NCBI RefSeq assembly: GCF_041146395.1
Contig: NC_090995.1
Coordinates: forward strand, 12,688,501 to 12,752,500
Origin: Eulemur rufifrons
Lineage: Eukaryota; Chordata; Mammalia; Primates; Lemuridae
Length of the DNA stretch: 64,000 nt
Direction: 5' to 3'
Shown: piece by piece, positions 24,431 through 35,714 of the stretch
How positions within the stretch are numbered: position 1 is the first letter of the stretch
Layout: each line of letters begins with the position of its first letter
Notes under the pieces: generated by a model
What the model saw: the letters and a program-made list of their open reading frames with translations, nothing else
Database searches by the model: none
What the model was told of the DNA's origin: nothing
Position numbers and translations under genes: made by a program

Positions 24431-25029
24431 AAATTATTGTGGTTACACATCTTAGGTAGTATAAATTCCCAGGCATTGGAAATTACTTGACAGGACTTCT
24501 GGCTCAGAATAGTGACATTGAAGATTTCTAGAAGCAAAAATACCTACAAATCTGTGAAAAATAAGAATTTTAAGTTTTTTTTTTTACAATGTTATATAAG
24601 ACACATGAAATGAGCACATAGTCACTCTGATACTGCCTATGCCTTTCTTAGTGTTTTCTATTTTTAGTGTTTTCTTGTTGGAACATAGGCATTCCTTCCT
24701 AGGAAATTTTGCTTTGCGTCAGTCAACAGATAGAAAATTATAATCAAATGTTGAAATATGATAATTAATTCCTTGACTAAACAAAAATAACACTGTTTCT
24801 GAATAGGAACAATTATTTAAAATCAGTAAGAAATACCATTTAATATATTTGTTTATGCAACGTAAGCTAGTTGACTTGGCCAAAGCTATGTGTCCTTGGA
24901 ACAAAGATAACTGCTCACATAAAGCAGCCTTCGATCTGAATTTTACTGATTTCCCTCAAAATTTATTACTATTATTATTATTAAATATGGAACTTCATGA
25001 GCCTAATAACTCAGAGAAATATAAACTCA
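24431..25029. other. Unassigned AT-rich sequence
   Basis: Holds a TTA triplet run near 24965-24983. No element recognised. Confidence 0.5.
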
Positions 25030-25165
25030 CAGAACATAAGAGTTGAAATAGACCGAGGAGATCACTTCATCCAATTCCGTCATTCCACAAATGGAAAACC
25101 TGAGGTCTGAAAAGTGATACACAGTCAAGTACATGGAGCAACCAGGGCAAAATTCTGCTACTGTG
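25030..25165 (-). mobile_element. MIR-family SINE, antisense
   Basis: 'ataagagttgaaatagaccg' and 'gagatcacttcatccaattc' (about 25038-25077), then 'atggaaaacctgaggtctga' (about 25091) and 'cagggcaaaattctgc', are the reverse complement of the MIR/MIR3 core. Confidence 0.75.
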
Positions 25166-25519
25166 AATAGAACCTAACTAACCCAAACAATCCCTGTTTG
25201 ACTTTAAACTCCCGACTAACCCTGATGACCACCAGTTTTAGGAAATAGTCCCTGTAAACATCAATGTTCAAATATAAACAACAGAATATCTGTCCTGTTC
25301 ACATTGTTTTCTCTTTAAACCAAGGTCTGAGCTCCCTGAATTGTTCCCAGTGTATGGAAACTGCTATTGACAATTTTGAGGAAAGTGGGAAACCAAAATG
25401 GAAATGTCCTCACAATCCTGACGCCTCAGAATGCCCGCCGGGTGCGGTCAGGGAGCTATGCCAACTTGATTCTCAGCGGACAGCAAGGCCTGTATTTGTG
25501 TACTTTCTGGTAGCTAAAA
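25166..25519. other. Unassigned sequence with an ORF of uncertain meaning
   Basis: A + strand ORF at 25264-25644 (126 codons) includes a cysteine-containing N-terminal part, but its second half runs into a MIR, and I recognise no domain. I treat it as non-coding. Several CpGs fall near 25420-25480. Confidence 0.45.
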
Positions 25520-25740
25520 TCCTGGGCTCTGGAACTACACCCCGATTACTCTCACTACCTGTGTCACCCTGGGCCACTTACGTAACTTGTCTGTCCCTCA
25601 GTTTCCCCATCTGCTCAACGGAGATAATAGCACTTGCACCATAGGGTTATTGTATAGACGTAAATACATGTAAATGCATAGGACAAGGATACATAGCACG
25701 GTGGCTGCTGTCATTATGTTGATCATCAGATAATGGCCAT
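25520..25740 (+). mobile_element. MIR SINE, nearly full length
   Basis: 'cctgggctctggaactacac' (about 25521), 'gtgtcaccctgggccactta' (about 25561), 'cctcagtttccccatctgct' (about 25597), 'ccatagggttattgtataga' (about 25639) and the 'acatagcacggtggctgctg' tail are an unusually clear MIR. Confidence 0.95.
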
Positions 25741-25762
25741 GATGATGATGATGGTGATGCTT
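25741..25762. repeat. Short (ATG)n microsatellite
   Basis: 'gatgatgatgatggtgatg' directly after the MIR tail. Only about seven units. Confidence 0.8.
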
Positions 25763-25934
25763 TATTACACATCAAAAGGAGACGTCTATTTATTCATCCT
25801 TAATGAGTCACAAATAAATTAATTTCATCTCAAATTTTATTCACAATTATTTTAAAAATTGATCTTGTCTTAAATTCACCCAGGTATGTCATCCCACTTA
25901 TAATTTCTGAACTCCTCAGGTACCACGCCTTAGA

Positions 25935-26025
25935 TACCTTTGTATAGATATCATAGTGCCTGGCAGCTGGCCTTACACGTATCACAGCTCAGTAGGCATT
26001 TGTTGAATTAATCAGTGAGGGTTTA
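25935..26025 (+). mobile_element. L2 3' terminus, short
   Basis: 'catagtgcctggcagctggc' (about 25951), 'gctcagtaggcatttgttga' (about 25986) and 'attaatcag' resemble the L2 end. Short and diverged. Confidence 0.55.
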
Positions 26026-28149
26026 AATAAGCCAGGCTCGGAGGTAAAAGAGATTGCTGCCCACCTTCCTCTCCCACCGCACCCCTGCCCACACACACGT
26101 CAACCCTGCCCAATCTATTGGAAGGCGCCCAAATCACTGATGAAACATTTGGCTCGAGTCTTCAAAATAGTACACAAATAGATAGATGGCCTTTTTTTTT
26201 TCTTATAGCTTTTAATATCCTGTTCTTTATAAATGACTTTCAGGCTCATTTTATATTATGGTTATCTTCTGAAAATGTATTATAGCCTAATAGCCAGGCT
26301 TCTTTTCCTACCTCCAACCCTAGCTTTTTGGTTTGGTGCTGATTTTTTTACTTTGAGACATTAATTTAAGTATTCTGCTTGTCAGTGGATGAGTGAATGA
26401 ATTATTCATTTTATTATGAAACATAAATTTTAAAGAACAGCATTATAACTTTTTACATGCCAAAAATAATAGATCATTCCCGCAGCCATTGTGGCACCCT
26501 TTATCGAACAGAGGGTACACTTTTGAAAGCTGTGCCAAACTAATATGTTTTAGTACAACTACAGCTATGAAACATTAGGAGAATCCAGCTCAATTTGGTA
26601 TCTAAATGACAAATATATAAGCTACACCCAAATTAGGTAATGCTAGAATTCTTTGATTGTCATTAACGTTAACCAGAATAAATGCTCAAGCAAAATCAGC
26701 ATGTTAAACACTGCTTTCTATCCACAACCATAACCCAAATTCTCACTTCTCTTATCAAAATGTTATCTACATGAGTACGTGATAGATATGAACTAAGAAA
26801 CATGATTGACATAAAATAAAGTTAACCTTAACACTAATTACAATCTATTCTAAAGACCCTACTACCATAATCCACACATCTGTATAAAACGCATAACTGT
26901 ACTGTATTGCATTCAATATCTATCAATATAAAGCATGCCATCTAAAATTCCTGACTTTTCAGATCACTGTTATACATTAACATTTTAAAAGCTGTGTCTG
27001 TATGGCCAACTGTTAAAACATACCTTATAGTAATTATTGTTTTTTCCTATAGGCTATGGCTTTTGCTCAACATGATGACAAAAACAAATTTTTAATACAG
27101 TATTATAAATTCCATTTCACATCCTCTTTTTCCCAAACTTATCTCTTTAGTTATAAAAGCAATGAGGCTTAGCTGACTGGCATCCTGTTAGACTCAACAG
27201 ATAAAACGCATATTACTTTCTGGCCCATCTTTATTTTAAAATATTAATAAAAAAGGAACGTGAAAGATACTCATTACAGACCAAGAAACAGTCATTACGA
27301 TGGCGGAGATAGATTTACTCGATGACAGAGGAGTGAATGAACCTAGGCAGTTAAGACTACTCAGGAGCATGAAAAGCCATACTGATTATTTTAATTTCCT
27401 AAACTCTTTAGTGCTCTGAAAGGCTCTTTAAAACTTCATATTCTTTCACATTTGTCTGTGGCTATTATCTTGTCCAAAGCTCTCGTTCACCTTCATGCTA
27501 CCCAGAAAGACTGTTAGCATCAAACTGGCAAGATTTAATCAGAGTTTATTGCTCCAGATAAAAACACTGCCACATTTTTTATCTTTTTATTAAATTTACA
27601 AACTTGGGTATCCACATTAGGGATCAAAAGGTGATCGCCTGTTTCCTCTGCTGGAATGCAATGTTATACTTCTCATAGAGTAAAAGTCCCTTCCTTTGAT
27701 TTGGTGAAGAGAAACAAGACTTTCTTATTGGAGTGGGGCCCAGGAACTTTCCTTGAGATTATATTCAGGGATGATAATCTCTTTAACAACAACAGCAAAA
27801 AAGGTGAATTTGAACCTCTGGCTCTTGCTCATGGATATATCACAAAAGCAAAGTAATCACACTATGTTCCTGGAGCACAGCAATAATATGCCAACTTGGA
27901 AGTCAGACGTTAAGAAAATTTTAGAGTGCCCAGATAGGGATACATAGTAACACATGGTAACAAAAATTAGAACAGTCCTTAACAAGGTTACATTATAGCC
28001 CCATTTCAGACTTCAAAGAAAAGTGTTAAAAGTACCTTTTCCAGGAAAAATATTTTTTCCTTTATCATGACTGTCAACTGTCACTCATGAGAATAGATAG
28101 TCATATGTTGCAATTCAAAAACTCATGAATTCCAAAACTACCAGGTATA
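26026..28149. other. Unassigned AT-rich non-coding block
   Basis: About 2.1 kb in which I recognise no repeat, gene or RNA. 26040-26110 is C-rich with few CpGs. The region 26460-27300 is complex and may include conserved segments, without a clear motif array. Confidence 0.5.
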
Positions 28150-28179
28150 TCCATGTATCCATTGTTGTTGGGGTTTTGT

Positions 28180-28320
28180 TTTTGTTTTTTAAAGAGACAG
28201 TCTCGCTATGTTGCACAGGCTGGAGTGCAGTGGCTACTCACAAGCATGATCGTAGTGTGCTACAGCCTCACACTTCTGGCCTCAAGTGGTAGTTGGGACT
28301 ACAGGCGTGTGTCTGGCTTG
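28180..28320 (-). mobile_element. Fossil Alu-type monomer (FLAM/FAM-like), antisense
   Basis: On the + strand 'gagacagtctcgctatgttg' (28195-28214) and 'caggctggagtgcagtggct' (28217-28236) are followed by 'actcacaagcatgatcgtag'. This is the complement of the 7SL-type 'gtgaatagccactgcactcc' context that dimeric Alus have lost. The left end 'gggactacaggcgtgtgtct' (about 28295) follows after a deletion of about 25 bp. Only one arm is present, with a T-rich (A-tail complement) stretch at 28165-28190. It is 7SL-derived and predates dimeric Alu. Confidence 0.82.
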
Positions 28321-28429
28321 GGTGTACCCACTGACTGTTCGTCAGCACCAGGGCAGGTACTGATGAAAAGAAAGTTATGAATGTCATTTAAAATCACAAG
28401 TATGTAAAAGGTAATTGCTACTTTTCTAT

Positions 28430-28519
28430 ATCATCTCTTAATAACCACTATTTGTTGAGCCCATTAGCTGCCAGGCATGTTACATACATTAGCCAAATAG
28501 GATGATCATTATCTTATGT

Positions 28520-28551
<32 letters not shown>

Positions 28552-28665
28552 TGGAAAACAAGAACAGATTTGTCTGAGGCCATGGACAATTAGTTAGCTT
28601 GTGGTAAAGTAGGATTCAAAATTAGGTTCCTCTAACTCCAAGGACCATGCCATTTTGTTTTATCA
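28430..28665 (-). mobile_element. MIR SINE, antisense, with an internal microsatellite
   Basis: 'ttgttgagcccattagctgc' (about 28451), 'caggcatgttacatacatta' (about 28471), 'gatgatcattatcttatgta' (about 28501), then after the GT run 'gtctgaggccatggacaatt' (about 28571) and 'gtaggattcaaaattaggtt' form a reversed MIR interrupted by (GT)n. Confidence 0.88.
28524..28551. repeat. (GT)n microsatellite inside a MIR
   Basis: About 13 pure GT units, directly visible. Confidence 0.97.
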
Positions 28666-29689
28666 TTCGCTTCTGATGAATCAAAATTAGTTCAGCCTAA
28701 GATAACAGCCCACAATGTGTAATTCACTAGTGTCCTGCCTTACTTCCAAAATTTTGTACAAAACCTTGATTTTTTTTATGATAAGTCATTCTATACATGA
28801 AGTTTCAAAAAGGTTAGCCATAAATACCTAAAGAAAATACCATATGTTTTAGAATTGAGCCATAGCACATTCTTAATCTGGAAGCAACATATCTAGATAA
28901 ACTATTTTTACACTGTAAACATAAAAATGTGCAAAGAAATATAGTTCATCCATTTTACAAGCTGCCGCACATGCATAATACCATATTGTGCTGCCAAAGT
29001 AACTATTAGGTTATGCATATTTTTAGAGTTTTAATTATTTTTGTTGTCATTATAATTTCCTCTAGTAAGACATAATTCAATAAATAGGCAAAAACATATA
29101 TTCAAATGACTCATATCTGGTTAACCACAGATCCATCCTCTTGACTTCATAGCCATGATTGCTTTGGGACAGCAATAGCCTCATTTCCCCCAAATAGCAT
29201 GTATTCCTGTCTTATTCAACAGGCCTGAATTTTAAATACTTTTGGTTTATTTCAAGAAGTACATCTATCCTCCACAAATAAAAATGTTTCACTATTCAGA
29301 ATATTCGAGAGAATTTCCTTGGAGAGGAAATCCGAAATTGTATTCATCGGAATCACAGATCATTCTCAAGGTGACTACTTCCAAGGAGCAATATTTAGGG
29401 GTAGATAGAACATTTTTTAAAAAAATAATTCATTTTACTTTATTTGTCAAATCTCACGATAACCCTAAAAGGTTTTGGCTAATGAAATGTATGCAGTTCA
29501 AATTTGTCTTCCTAAAGAGACAAGACTAAGGCGGAAAAAACCATTCCAAAGTCATTCTCAAATTAGATATGAAATGAATTATCATTAATTTCTGGATATT
29601 TTGCCATCATACTTCATACTTCATCGTAGCTTCAATAAACAAAAAGTAAATGTGCACTGACCTCGCACATTTTGTGTAATTACTTATTT
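28666..29689. other. Unassigned AT-rich non-coding sequence
   Basis: No element or gene recognised. The ORF at 29242-29529 (95 codons) has no domain and lies in AT-rich sequence. Confidence 0.5.
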
Positions 29690-29815
29690 AACATCCTCAA
29701 ATTCCTTAAGTGCAAATACCAGGTCGGCCCGGCTTTCCATTAATCCTCAGCACTTAGCAAGGTGCCTGGCAAAGAGCAGACCTGGGAGGAATAAAGGAAT
29801 GAAGGAAAAAATAGG
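29690..29815 (+). mobile_element. L2 3' terminus
   Basis: 'taatcctcagcacttagcaa' (about 29741), 'ggtgcctggcaaagagcaga' (about 29761) and 'ggaataaaggaatgaagg' (about 29788) are the worn L2 end. Confidence 0.72.
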
Positions 29816-30568
29816 AGTCAGTGATTTCAATTCTACGTAGAGAGGGACCTTGACAAGTAGTGAAACTGACTGCTAAGCTGACAATATAATTTATCCATGA
29901 GGATATTTACATAAATTTTAAGTATTTTTCTGACTTATTAAATATGCATCTCACAACTTTCTTTTCTCTCAATCAGTCCTCTCTCATCTCCTTTAAATAA
30001 TAAAATAGTCTCAATCATAGTCCCTTTCACTGACGAGGAACACATACACTGAACACATCTTTGTTTTAATCTGTCAGAAAATCTTATAAGCTCTGGGGAA
30101 AGAATACATTTCAACAAATCTTTCCACTTGATGAAGGATGATTAGAAAGGGATAGTTTGCCTCCGTAAATAGATTTTAACAGTAATGAACCTGCAAGAGG
30201 ACCTAGGAAGGCATTGTACTTGAAAAAGATCAAGAGGAACATTGTCACATAAGGAAACCAGGCCAAGAGCTTGTTAAAATGCTATAGGAAGCCAAACAAA
30301 AGAGTATTTATAGTGCATCTTTCTGTTTCTGTATCTGCCTAGATATCAGATGACACTCTGAAGCATTGTCCTACAGAGGAGCAGAGAAATGTCGTATCTC
30401 CTTCCTAGGAAGAGGCAGCCGTCACCTGGCACCAGATCCAGTTGCCAGGAAGTTTAGGCCCACTCTTACCAGACCTTCTCATTTTCCAAGAGAAGCCAGA
30501 AATAAGACGTTTATGTAAATCTCTTAACATTTCTGTTGTTGGCAACTATTTAAATGTTTTAGACCCTG
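29816..30568. other. Unassigned non-coding sequence
   Basis: No element recognised. The ORF at 30442-30702 runs into the hAT element that follows and is not coding. Confidence 0.5.
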
Positions 30569-30849
30569 CTGTGGTCCCCAGCCCCCATGCCAGTCTGAGG
30601 CACGTTAGGGACCTGGCCGCAGAGCTCCACCGCCCCTCCCTGCAGTCCTGGAAACTTCTGGAAGGGGGTGAGTTGCACACAGCAGGAGGTGATTGCTGGT
30701 GAGCCAGGAAGCTTCCTCTGTATTTATAGCCGCTCCCCTCCCCCATCCTCCCATCATCACACCAAAGAGCCTCAGCCCCCTCCTCCGCCCCTGGAAAAAT
30801 TGTCTTCCATGGAACATGTCCCTGGTGCCAAAAAGATTGGGGACCAACG
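30569..30849 (+). mobile_element. hAT-Charlie non-autonomous element, MER1-like
   Basis: The left end 'gtggtccccagcccccatgc' (30571-30590) and right end 'ccaaaaagattggggacca' (30828-30846) form the expected inverted termini (TGGTCCCCA against TTGGGGACCA). Between them are 'cacacagcaggaggtgattg' (about 30676) and 'ctggaaaaattgtcttccat' (30791-30810), which I know from MER1-type elements. No transposase is present. I could not see a clean 8-bp target duplication. Confidence 0.82.
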
Positions 30850-31429
30850 TTAGGGGACACTTCTTCCTCTGATTAGGATATGAGAAACTCACAAGACATC
30901 CTACTTGTGCGCCGAAGTTCCAAACAAATGTCTACTGACCAGAAGAATGAAACATATTTTTATGACCATTGTGGAGTCAAATAAATTAACAAACGTATTA
31001 AATAAACCACTTTTGTTAAATTAACTGCTTTTATTAACTAGCTCAGTTGCTTTTGCCTTATTTATGTTTCTATATTTTTAATAATCTCTATCATACACAG
31101 AGGAAAACACATACTAGGACACATTTACATTGGTTACAATGTCAGTGGGACATGGTTTCATTTCTTATTGATTTAGACATTATCATACAGACCAAGGGGA
31201 GACATAAACTGCTCATGTTTTACTGCTTTAGTGAGTTTAGGCAAAACTTTCCTACATTTAGTCTCTGGGTTTGTAAGGATAATGTCTATTTGCAAAATTG
31301 GAGCCTGTAGAATTTAAAATATCACCCATTTTTAGCTGAAAAGGATCCGGAGTTTACAACAACCATAAAACCAAACTCCCAAAGACAAGACATTGGAAAG
31401 GAGAACACACTCCACTGAAGGTCTCTTTC
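30850..31429. other. Unassigned AT-rich sequence
   Basis: No recognised element. Confidence 0.5.
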
Positions 31430-31800
31430 AAACAGCTGCCATCTGTCATCCCATAATATATTTCAGACAAGTAGAGGACAGCCCAGGTGCATTGTGGGAT
31501 GATTAAACTCACCTGGGAGAAGCATTCCGGCTAACTGGCAGGACAGACACGGCCGTAAATGCCAATGAGATAAAACCTCAGTAATTCCCGAATATCAGAG
31601 CCCACATACCAGAGCGAGTTTTAATTAGCAGAGTTTTATAAAGGTTTCTCAGAGACAACTATAACATATAAATAAATATTGGTTTGTGAAAAACTTGAGG
31701 ATGATTTTTGCCTCTATTTAAAATCTAGCTGGATATTTATATTGTGGATGGGAATCACAACTGCTTTAATTTAGCATGAACTATAATAAAAGCTCTAGCA
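31430..31800. promoter_or_regulatory. Candidate conserved non-coding element with E-boxes
   Basis: Complex sequence with 'acagctgccatctgtcatcc' (31432-31451), two E-box-like words close together. 'caggtgcattgtgggatgat' lies near 31484 and 'actcacctgggag' near 31508, giving two more E-boxes. 'gagttttaattagcagag' near 31616 is a homeodomain core. Repeat-free. Motif content is suggestive only. Confidence 0.3.
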
Positions 31801-32664
31801 ACATGCTGTCCCAAAGATACTGTTCTAAGTAAGTCCAGCCTTAAACATTTTCACACTAACTTTAAAAAACCACAGGAATTAAATGAAGCAAAGAAAATGT
31901 AAACCTACAGTGTCACTGTTAATTCTCTTTATAAAATGAATCTTCCAGATATACTACGATAAAAATCAATGTCAAAACTTGTCACTACAGAATTTCTAAG
32001 ATTCTAAAAGTCCTTCTGGGATTAAAAAAAGGAGGGGGGGGGCATATATTTTTATTACATTGAGTATTTAATAGAAAACAGATCAAAATAAACTGAATAC
32101 CATTGATGGATGATGGAGGGAGAAGAGAGAATCGCTGTAAAGTAAAAGAATTACAGAACATATCACAGAGTTATGCCTCTTGGAATTACTACAGTCTGTA
32201 AAATGAGAGCTCTTTTGATTCCTTGAATAAGGCTTCAGAAGGAAAATTACGTATGGCACCGACAGGCGACATTAAGAAATTACTTCTTAGCATGTTTCTA
32301 TCTGGAGCCCCCAGAACTGACTTCACTGGGAACATGTCCTCGGAGCGCAGCCACTCTTGGGGTGTTGCCCGGGATCCTGTTCTACAGTGGGAGACGGGCT
32401 GGTTTTGTGCATCCACTGGGAGGGTAGCTGTAAGGAGCACTCAATCAGGCTGTCCCCAAGCTCTGCTTCTCCATAGGGAGGTGTCTCCTTTGGGAACAAA
32501 TTGAAGATGCCCCATTCAAAGACTCTTGCTCAGTGGTTAGGTTAGCACTGTCTCCAAATATGATCCTAAGGTTATATTAAAATGCAGCAATCCAGGATTT
32601 TTTACGAGAATTTTTGTTTTCCACGTACTTTTATCTTTCGTTTGTTTATTTTTAACTGAAACTA
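31801..32664. other. Unassigned non-coding sequence
   Basis: Has a short G run at 32032-32042. ORFs on both strands at 32189-32504 overlap each other and have no domain. Confidence 0.5.
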
Positions 32665-32845
32665 GAGACAAATGCCATTTCTGACATTCGCTTGCTCTGA
32701 CTTTAAGCAAGTATCTTATAATTCCTCTGTGCCTCAGTTTCCTCAACTACAAAATGATAATAATGGTATATAGCATGGGGTTGTTGTAAGAATTAACAGT
32801 GTCTGGCATATAATACACACAATATAAGCATTTGCTATTTTACTG
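32665..32845 (+). mobile_element. MIR SINE
   Basis: 'gctctgactttaagcaagta' (about 32694), 'tgtgcctcagtttcctcaac' (about 32728), 'gcatggggttgttgtaagaa' (about 32774) and 'cagtgtctggcatataatac' (about 32797) give a clear MIR. Confidence 0.95.
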
Positions 32846-33484
32846 GAAATTCCCAAAACAGAAAAATAAGTAGCTGCTAGAGATTTTTATCTAATGAGAA
32901 GTGTAAGAACAATTTTCAGGTAAAGATCTCTGTGTAAGGAAATTGTTATGAGGGTAAGCAATAATTGATAGGTGAATACATTTGAGCAAAACCATCTTTA
33001 TAAGTTCACTCGGTATAAGCAAATACCTATTTAATGTGATCTGAAAAGACATCATATTGGAGTGCAGGGTAGAGACAGTCACACAGCAAGCCATATTGCT
33101 ACCGTATTCCTCAGAATAAACGAGCATCAGATCTTTCCTAAGAACTTATTTTGATAAAAGAAACCATGCACAGAATACTTCAGAGAACACTGAAGAGCAG
33201 AAAGAGTAGATTAAAGCATCCAAAGACAAACTTCATCTTCTTTACAAGAATATTCTTGTGTTCTTGCCTCCCTCCATAGGTAAGGCTTGACCAGTCACTA
33301 AAACTGGTCAAATGTAGCAACATTTTCTATCTGCACGTTACCTACAGTTAACACACAATCAGCTGTCATGAAGTGTTTGGGGAAATAATGTCCTAATTCA
33401 ATTTTAGATTCTAAGGTGATTGATAAAGTATCAGTGGAGTGGTGCATGCTGAGTACTCCGGAAATGAACACAGTACCAAGGAAA
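32846..33484. other. Unassigned non-coding sequence
   Basis: Nothing recognised. Confidence 0.5.
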
Positions 33485-33600
33485 ACAGTGGAAAAAGCCC
33501 TGGCTGTCTGACCTTGAGCAAGTCATTTATCTTCTTTGGTTCCTCATCTGTGAAATGAGGAGGTCAAACTGGACTGTTTTAAAGATTTTTTTTTTTTAAA
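33485..33600 (+). mobile_element. MIR-family SINE fragment (MIR3-like)
   Basis: 'tctgaccttgagcaagtcat' (about 33508), 'ttcctcatctgtgaaatgag' (about 33540) and 'gaggtcaaactggactg' match the core of MIR/MIR3. Confidence 0.85.
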
Positions 33601-34299
33601 TCTGATTCTTCTTCAGCACTAAGTTGGACTCTGTTTTCAATTATCCTTTTCATTTTTGTTTGACACACAAAATTGAGAGGTCTTTTTTTTTTTTTTTTTT
33701 AACATTAGAACTGCATAATTACTTCCTTTCCACGTTGGGTTTTTATGCTCTGCTCCAGTCTTCATTGTCTGCATTCCAAAGCATTTCTCTTGTTCTCTCA
33801 TGTGAGTGTTGACAAGCAACGATGCAGATGCCACATGTCAGACCTTACTTGTCACAGCTGCTCACTGCCCCTGCCATGAACAGGTGACCAGCTCACCTCC
33901 TTGGAAAGCCACAGGCTCTCTGTCAAGGTCAGGACAGACACAACATTCTCCCCAGAGCCCAAAGCACGGAGGGAAAAGGGGTGGAAGCTCTTCAAACTTT
34001 ACACTTTGCTGGTGAAAATCTCCAAGACCTGCTCTGGATCCTGACTTCAGTAATTTTCGTAGAGCTGCATGGAGCAAAGGCAGCTGCAGACGCTGAATTC
34101 AGAGGAACGGTCTCCGTTGACACGGCGCGATGTATGCATTTGTTTTCTAGCTTTCAGTAAACACTGGCATGAATTTTAAGAACTCTATGACCATGGCCCT
34201 CTTTTTCAGTTGAAAGGGAAACTGAAAATGTCTACCATTGAAAGTACAATCCCACTGCCCAACACTTGCTACGGTAGGTCTCAGAAACAACATTCATGA
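33601..34299. other. Unassigned sequence with a poly(T) run
   Basis: A T run lies at about 33682-33701. ORFs on both strands at 33806-34077 overlap and have no domain features. Confidence 0.5.
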
Positions 34300-34490
34300 T
34301 CACCTCAGCAGTTTTGCACATTGCTCATTTATTTATCCATTCCACAAGCACTTTTTTGAATTCCTAGCAGATGACAGGCCCTGGGGATACAGAGGTAAAC
34401 GACAATCTCAGCCTTCAGAGGTTCACCATCCAGTGGGAATCCAAGCAGGTGAAGAGATAGTAGATGAAGGGGGACATACGCAAATAAATC
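34300..34490 (-). mobile_element. L2 3' end, antisense
   Basis: The + strand shows the complement of the L2 terminus: 'ttgaattcctagcagatgac' (about 34357), 'aggccctggggatacagagg' (34377-34396), 'gtaaacgacaatctcagcct' and 'gaggttcaccatccagtggg' (about 34418). Confidence 0.82.
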
Positions 34491-35084
34491 TTGTCTATTA
34501 ACTTGAATCTTGTCACCAGGTTTATGGGCTAACTAGTAAAAGGCCTCTGAACTGAAATGAACCAAGCAACAGTGAAAGATCATTACTCAATACACTGCTA
34601 TGCTATTGATTAGCTCCTATTTGTCATACACATTAATGATGAAAAGCAACATGTAAGTGCTAAGTGTGAGTATTTTCACCATCCAGTTAATAACTTAATT
34701 GTGACATTTGGGTTATATGTCAAGCTTCAAGCAACATTCCCAAGTATCACTAAAATGCAACAGTATGGTGTCATCAATATAGTGATCCAAAGATGATAAA
34801 ATTTTATGTATGTTTTTATGTGTTGCCTATGTACAAGTCAGCAAATCTCTAGCAGTAATTTGTAATAGGCATAAATTGATATTAATATAATAGCTGCATA
34901 TTTAAGGTAACCGCCCATTTTGTCTCATAGTCCACAAAATGTGCAATAATCCTAAGAGGCATACTGTCTCCCTATGGGAGCCATGGACTTGAGTCAAGAG
35001 AGGCAGCTAACCCCTGGGCATTCAGCTGGGAAGGTGTTAGAAACATAAAATCCCTGACTTCATTCTGCTTTTTTTCCTCTTATG
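34491..35084. other. Unassigned AT-rich sequence
   Basis: No recognised element or gene. Confidence 0.5.
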
Positions 35085-35240
35085 TCCAGCCAGCGCTCCA
35101 TTGGCTGAACCCTACTAGACGCCAGATGGGCAGGGAGCCCATTGATACATCCCATACAGGGCAGCCTCCCCGGGGACATAGGGTGGGGAAGGAGAATGGG
35201 TAGGGGGACAAGTGGAAGATTTCCAGCACCGTCGTAGCAG
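35085..35240. mobile_element. Possible old interspersed repeat, family unresolved
   Basis: 'tccattggctgaaccctact' (about 35098), 'gggagcccattgatacatcc' (about 35133), 'cagggcagcctccccgggga' (about 35157) and 'gggacaagtggaagatttcc' (about 35206) follow an order I remember from a dispersed mammalian repeat. I cannot name it. Confidence 0.42.
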
Positions 35241-35714
35241 CAGTAGCGGTGCAGAGCAATGTGGGCTAAATGCCAGCGCGAGTCAGTGTTTTATGTTTAT
35301 TCAACCCCATGCTCAAAGCTGTGGATTTAAGATGGAAATCAGGATGGGTGTTAGTGCCATCGTATACCACATTCTATCGGGGACGGAAGAACACTAAGTC
35401 AGGAAGGTAATTGTTTGTGTGTGTGATACAGTACATACTCAAAACAATGCTAATAAATTGGGATGATAGGCTGAATTAATATTTATTTTGGGAAAATGTT
35501 ACATTTTACATGTTAACGAATAATCACAAAAGAACAATAGAAATAGATATGATCAAAGCTTGAAGGTTTTAATTGACCTAAAATGCAATGGAAGAATGTT
35601 TGAATTCAATCAATAGAAACACGATAGCAAAACCAAAGAAGGGATTAGATCTTTTGCCAGAACAGAAGTTTCTGCTTTCGGAAAATGGGGACTGATCAAC
35701 ATGAAGATCAGAAC

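Noticed and set aside
25264..25644. 126-codon ORF with a Cys-containing start
   Set aside because: Its second half is MIR sequence, and I recognise no exon boundaries or domain.
26560..26960. Possible nuclear copy of mitochondrial DNA
   Set aside because: The local base composition is reminiscent of mtDNA, but no mitochondrial gene segment could be recognised.
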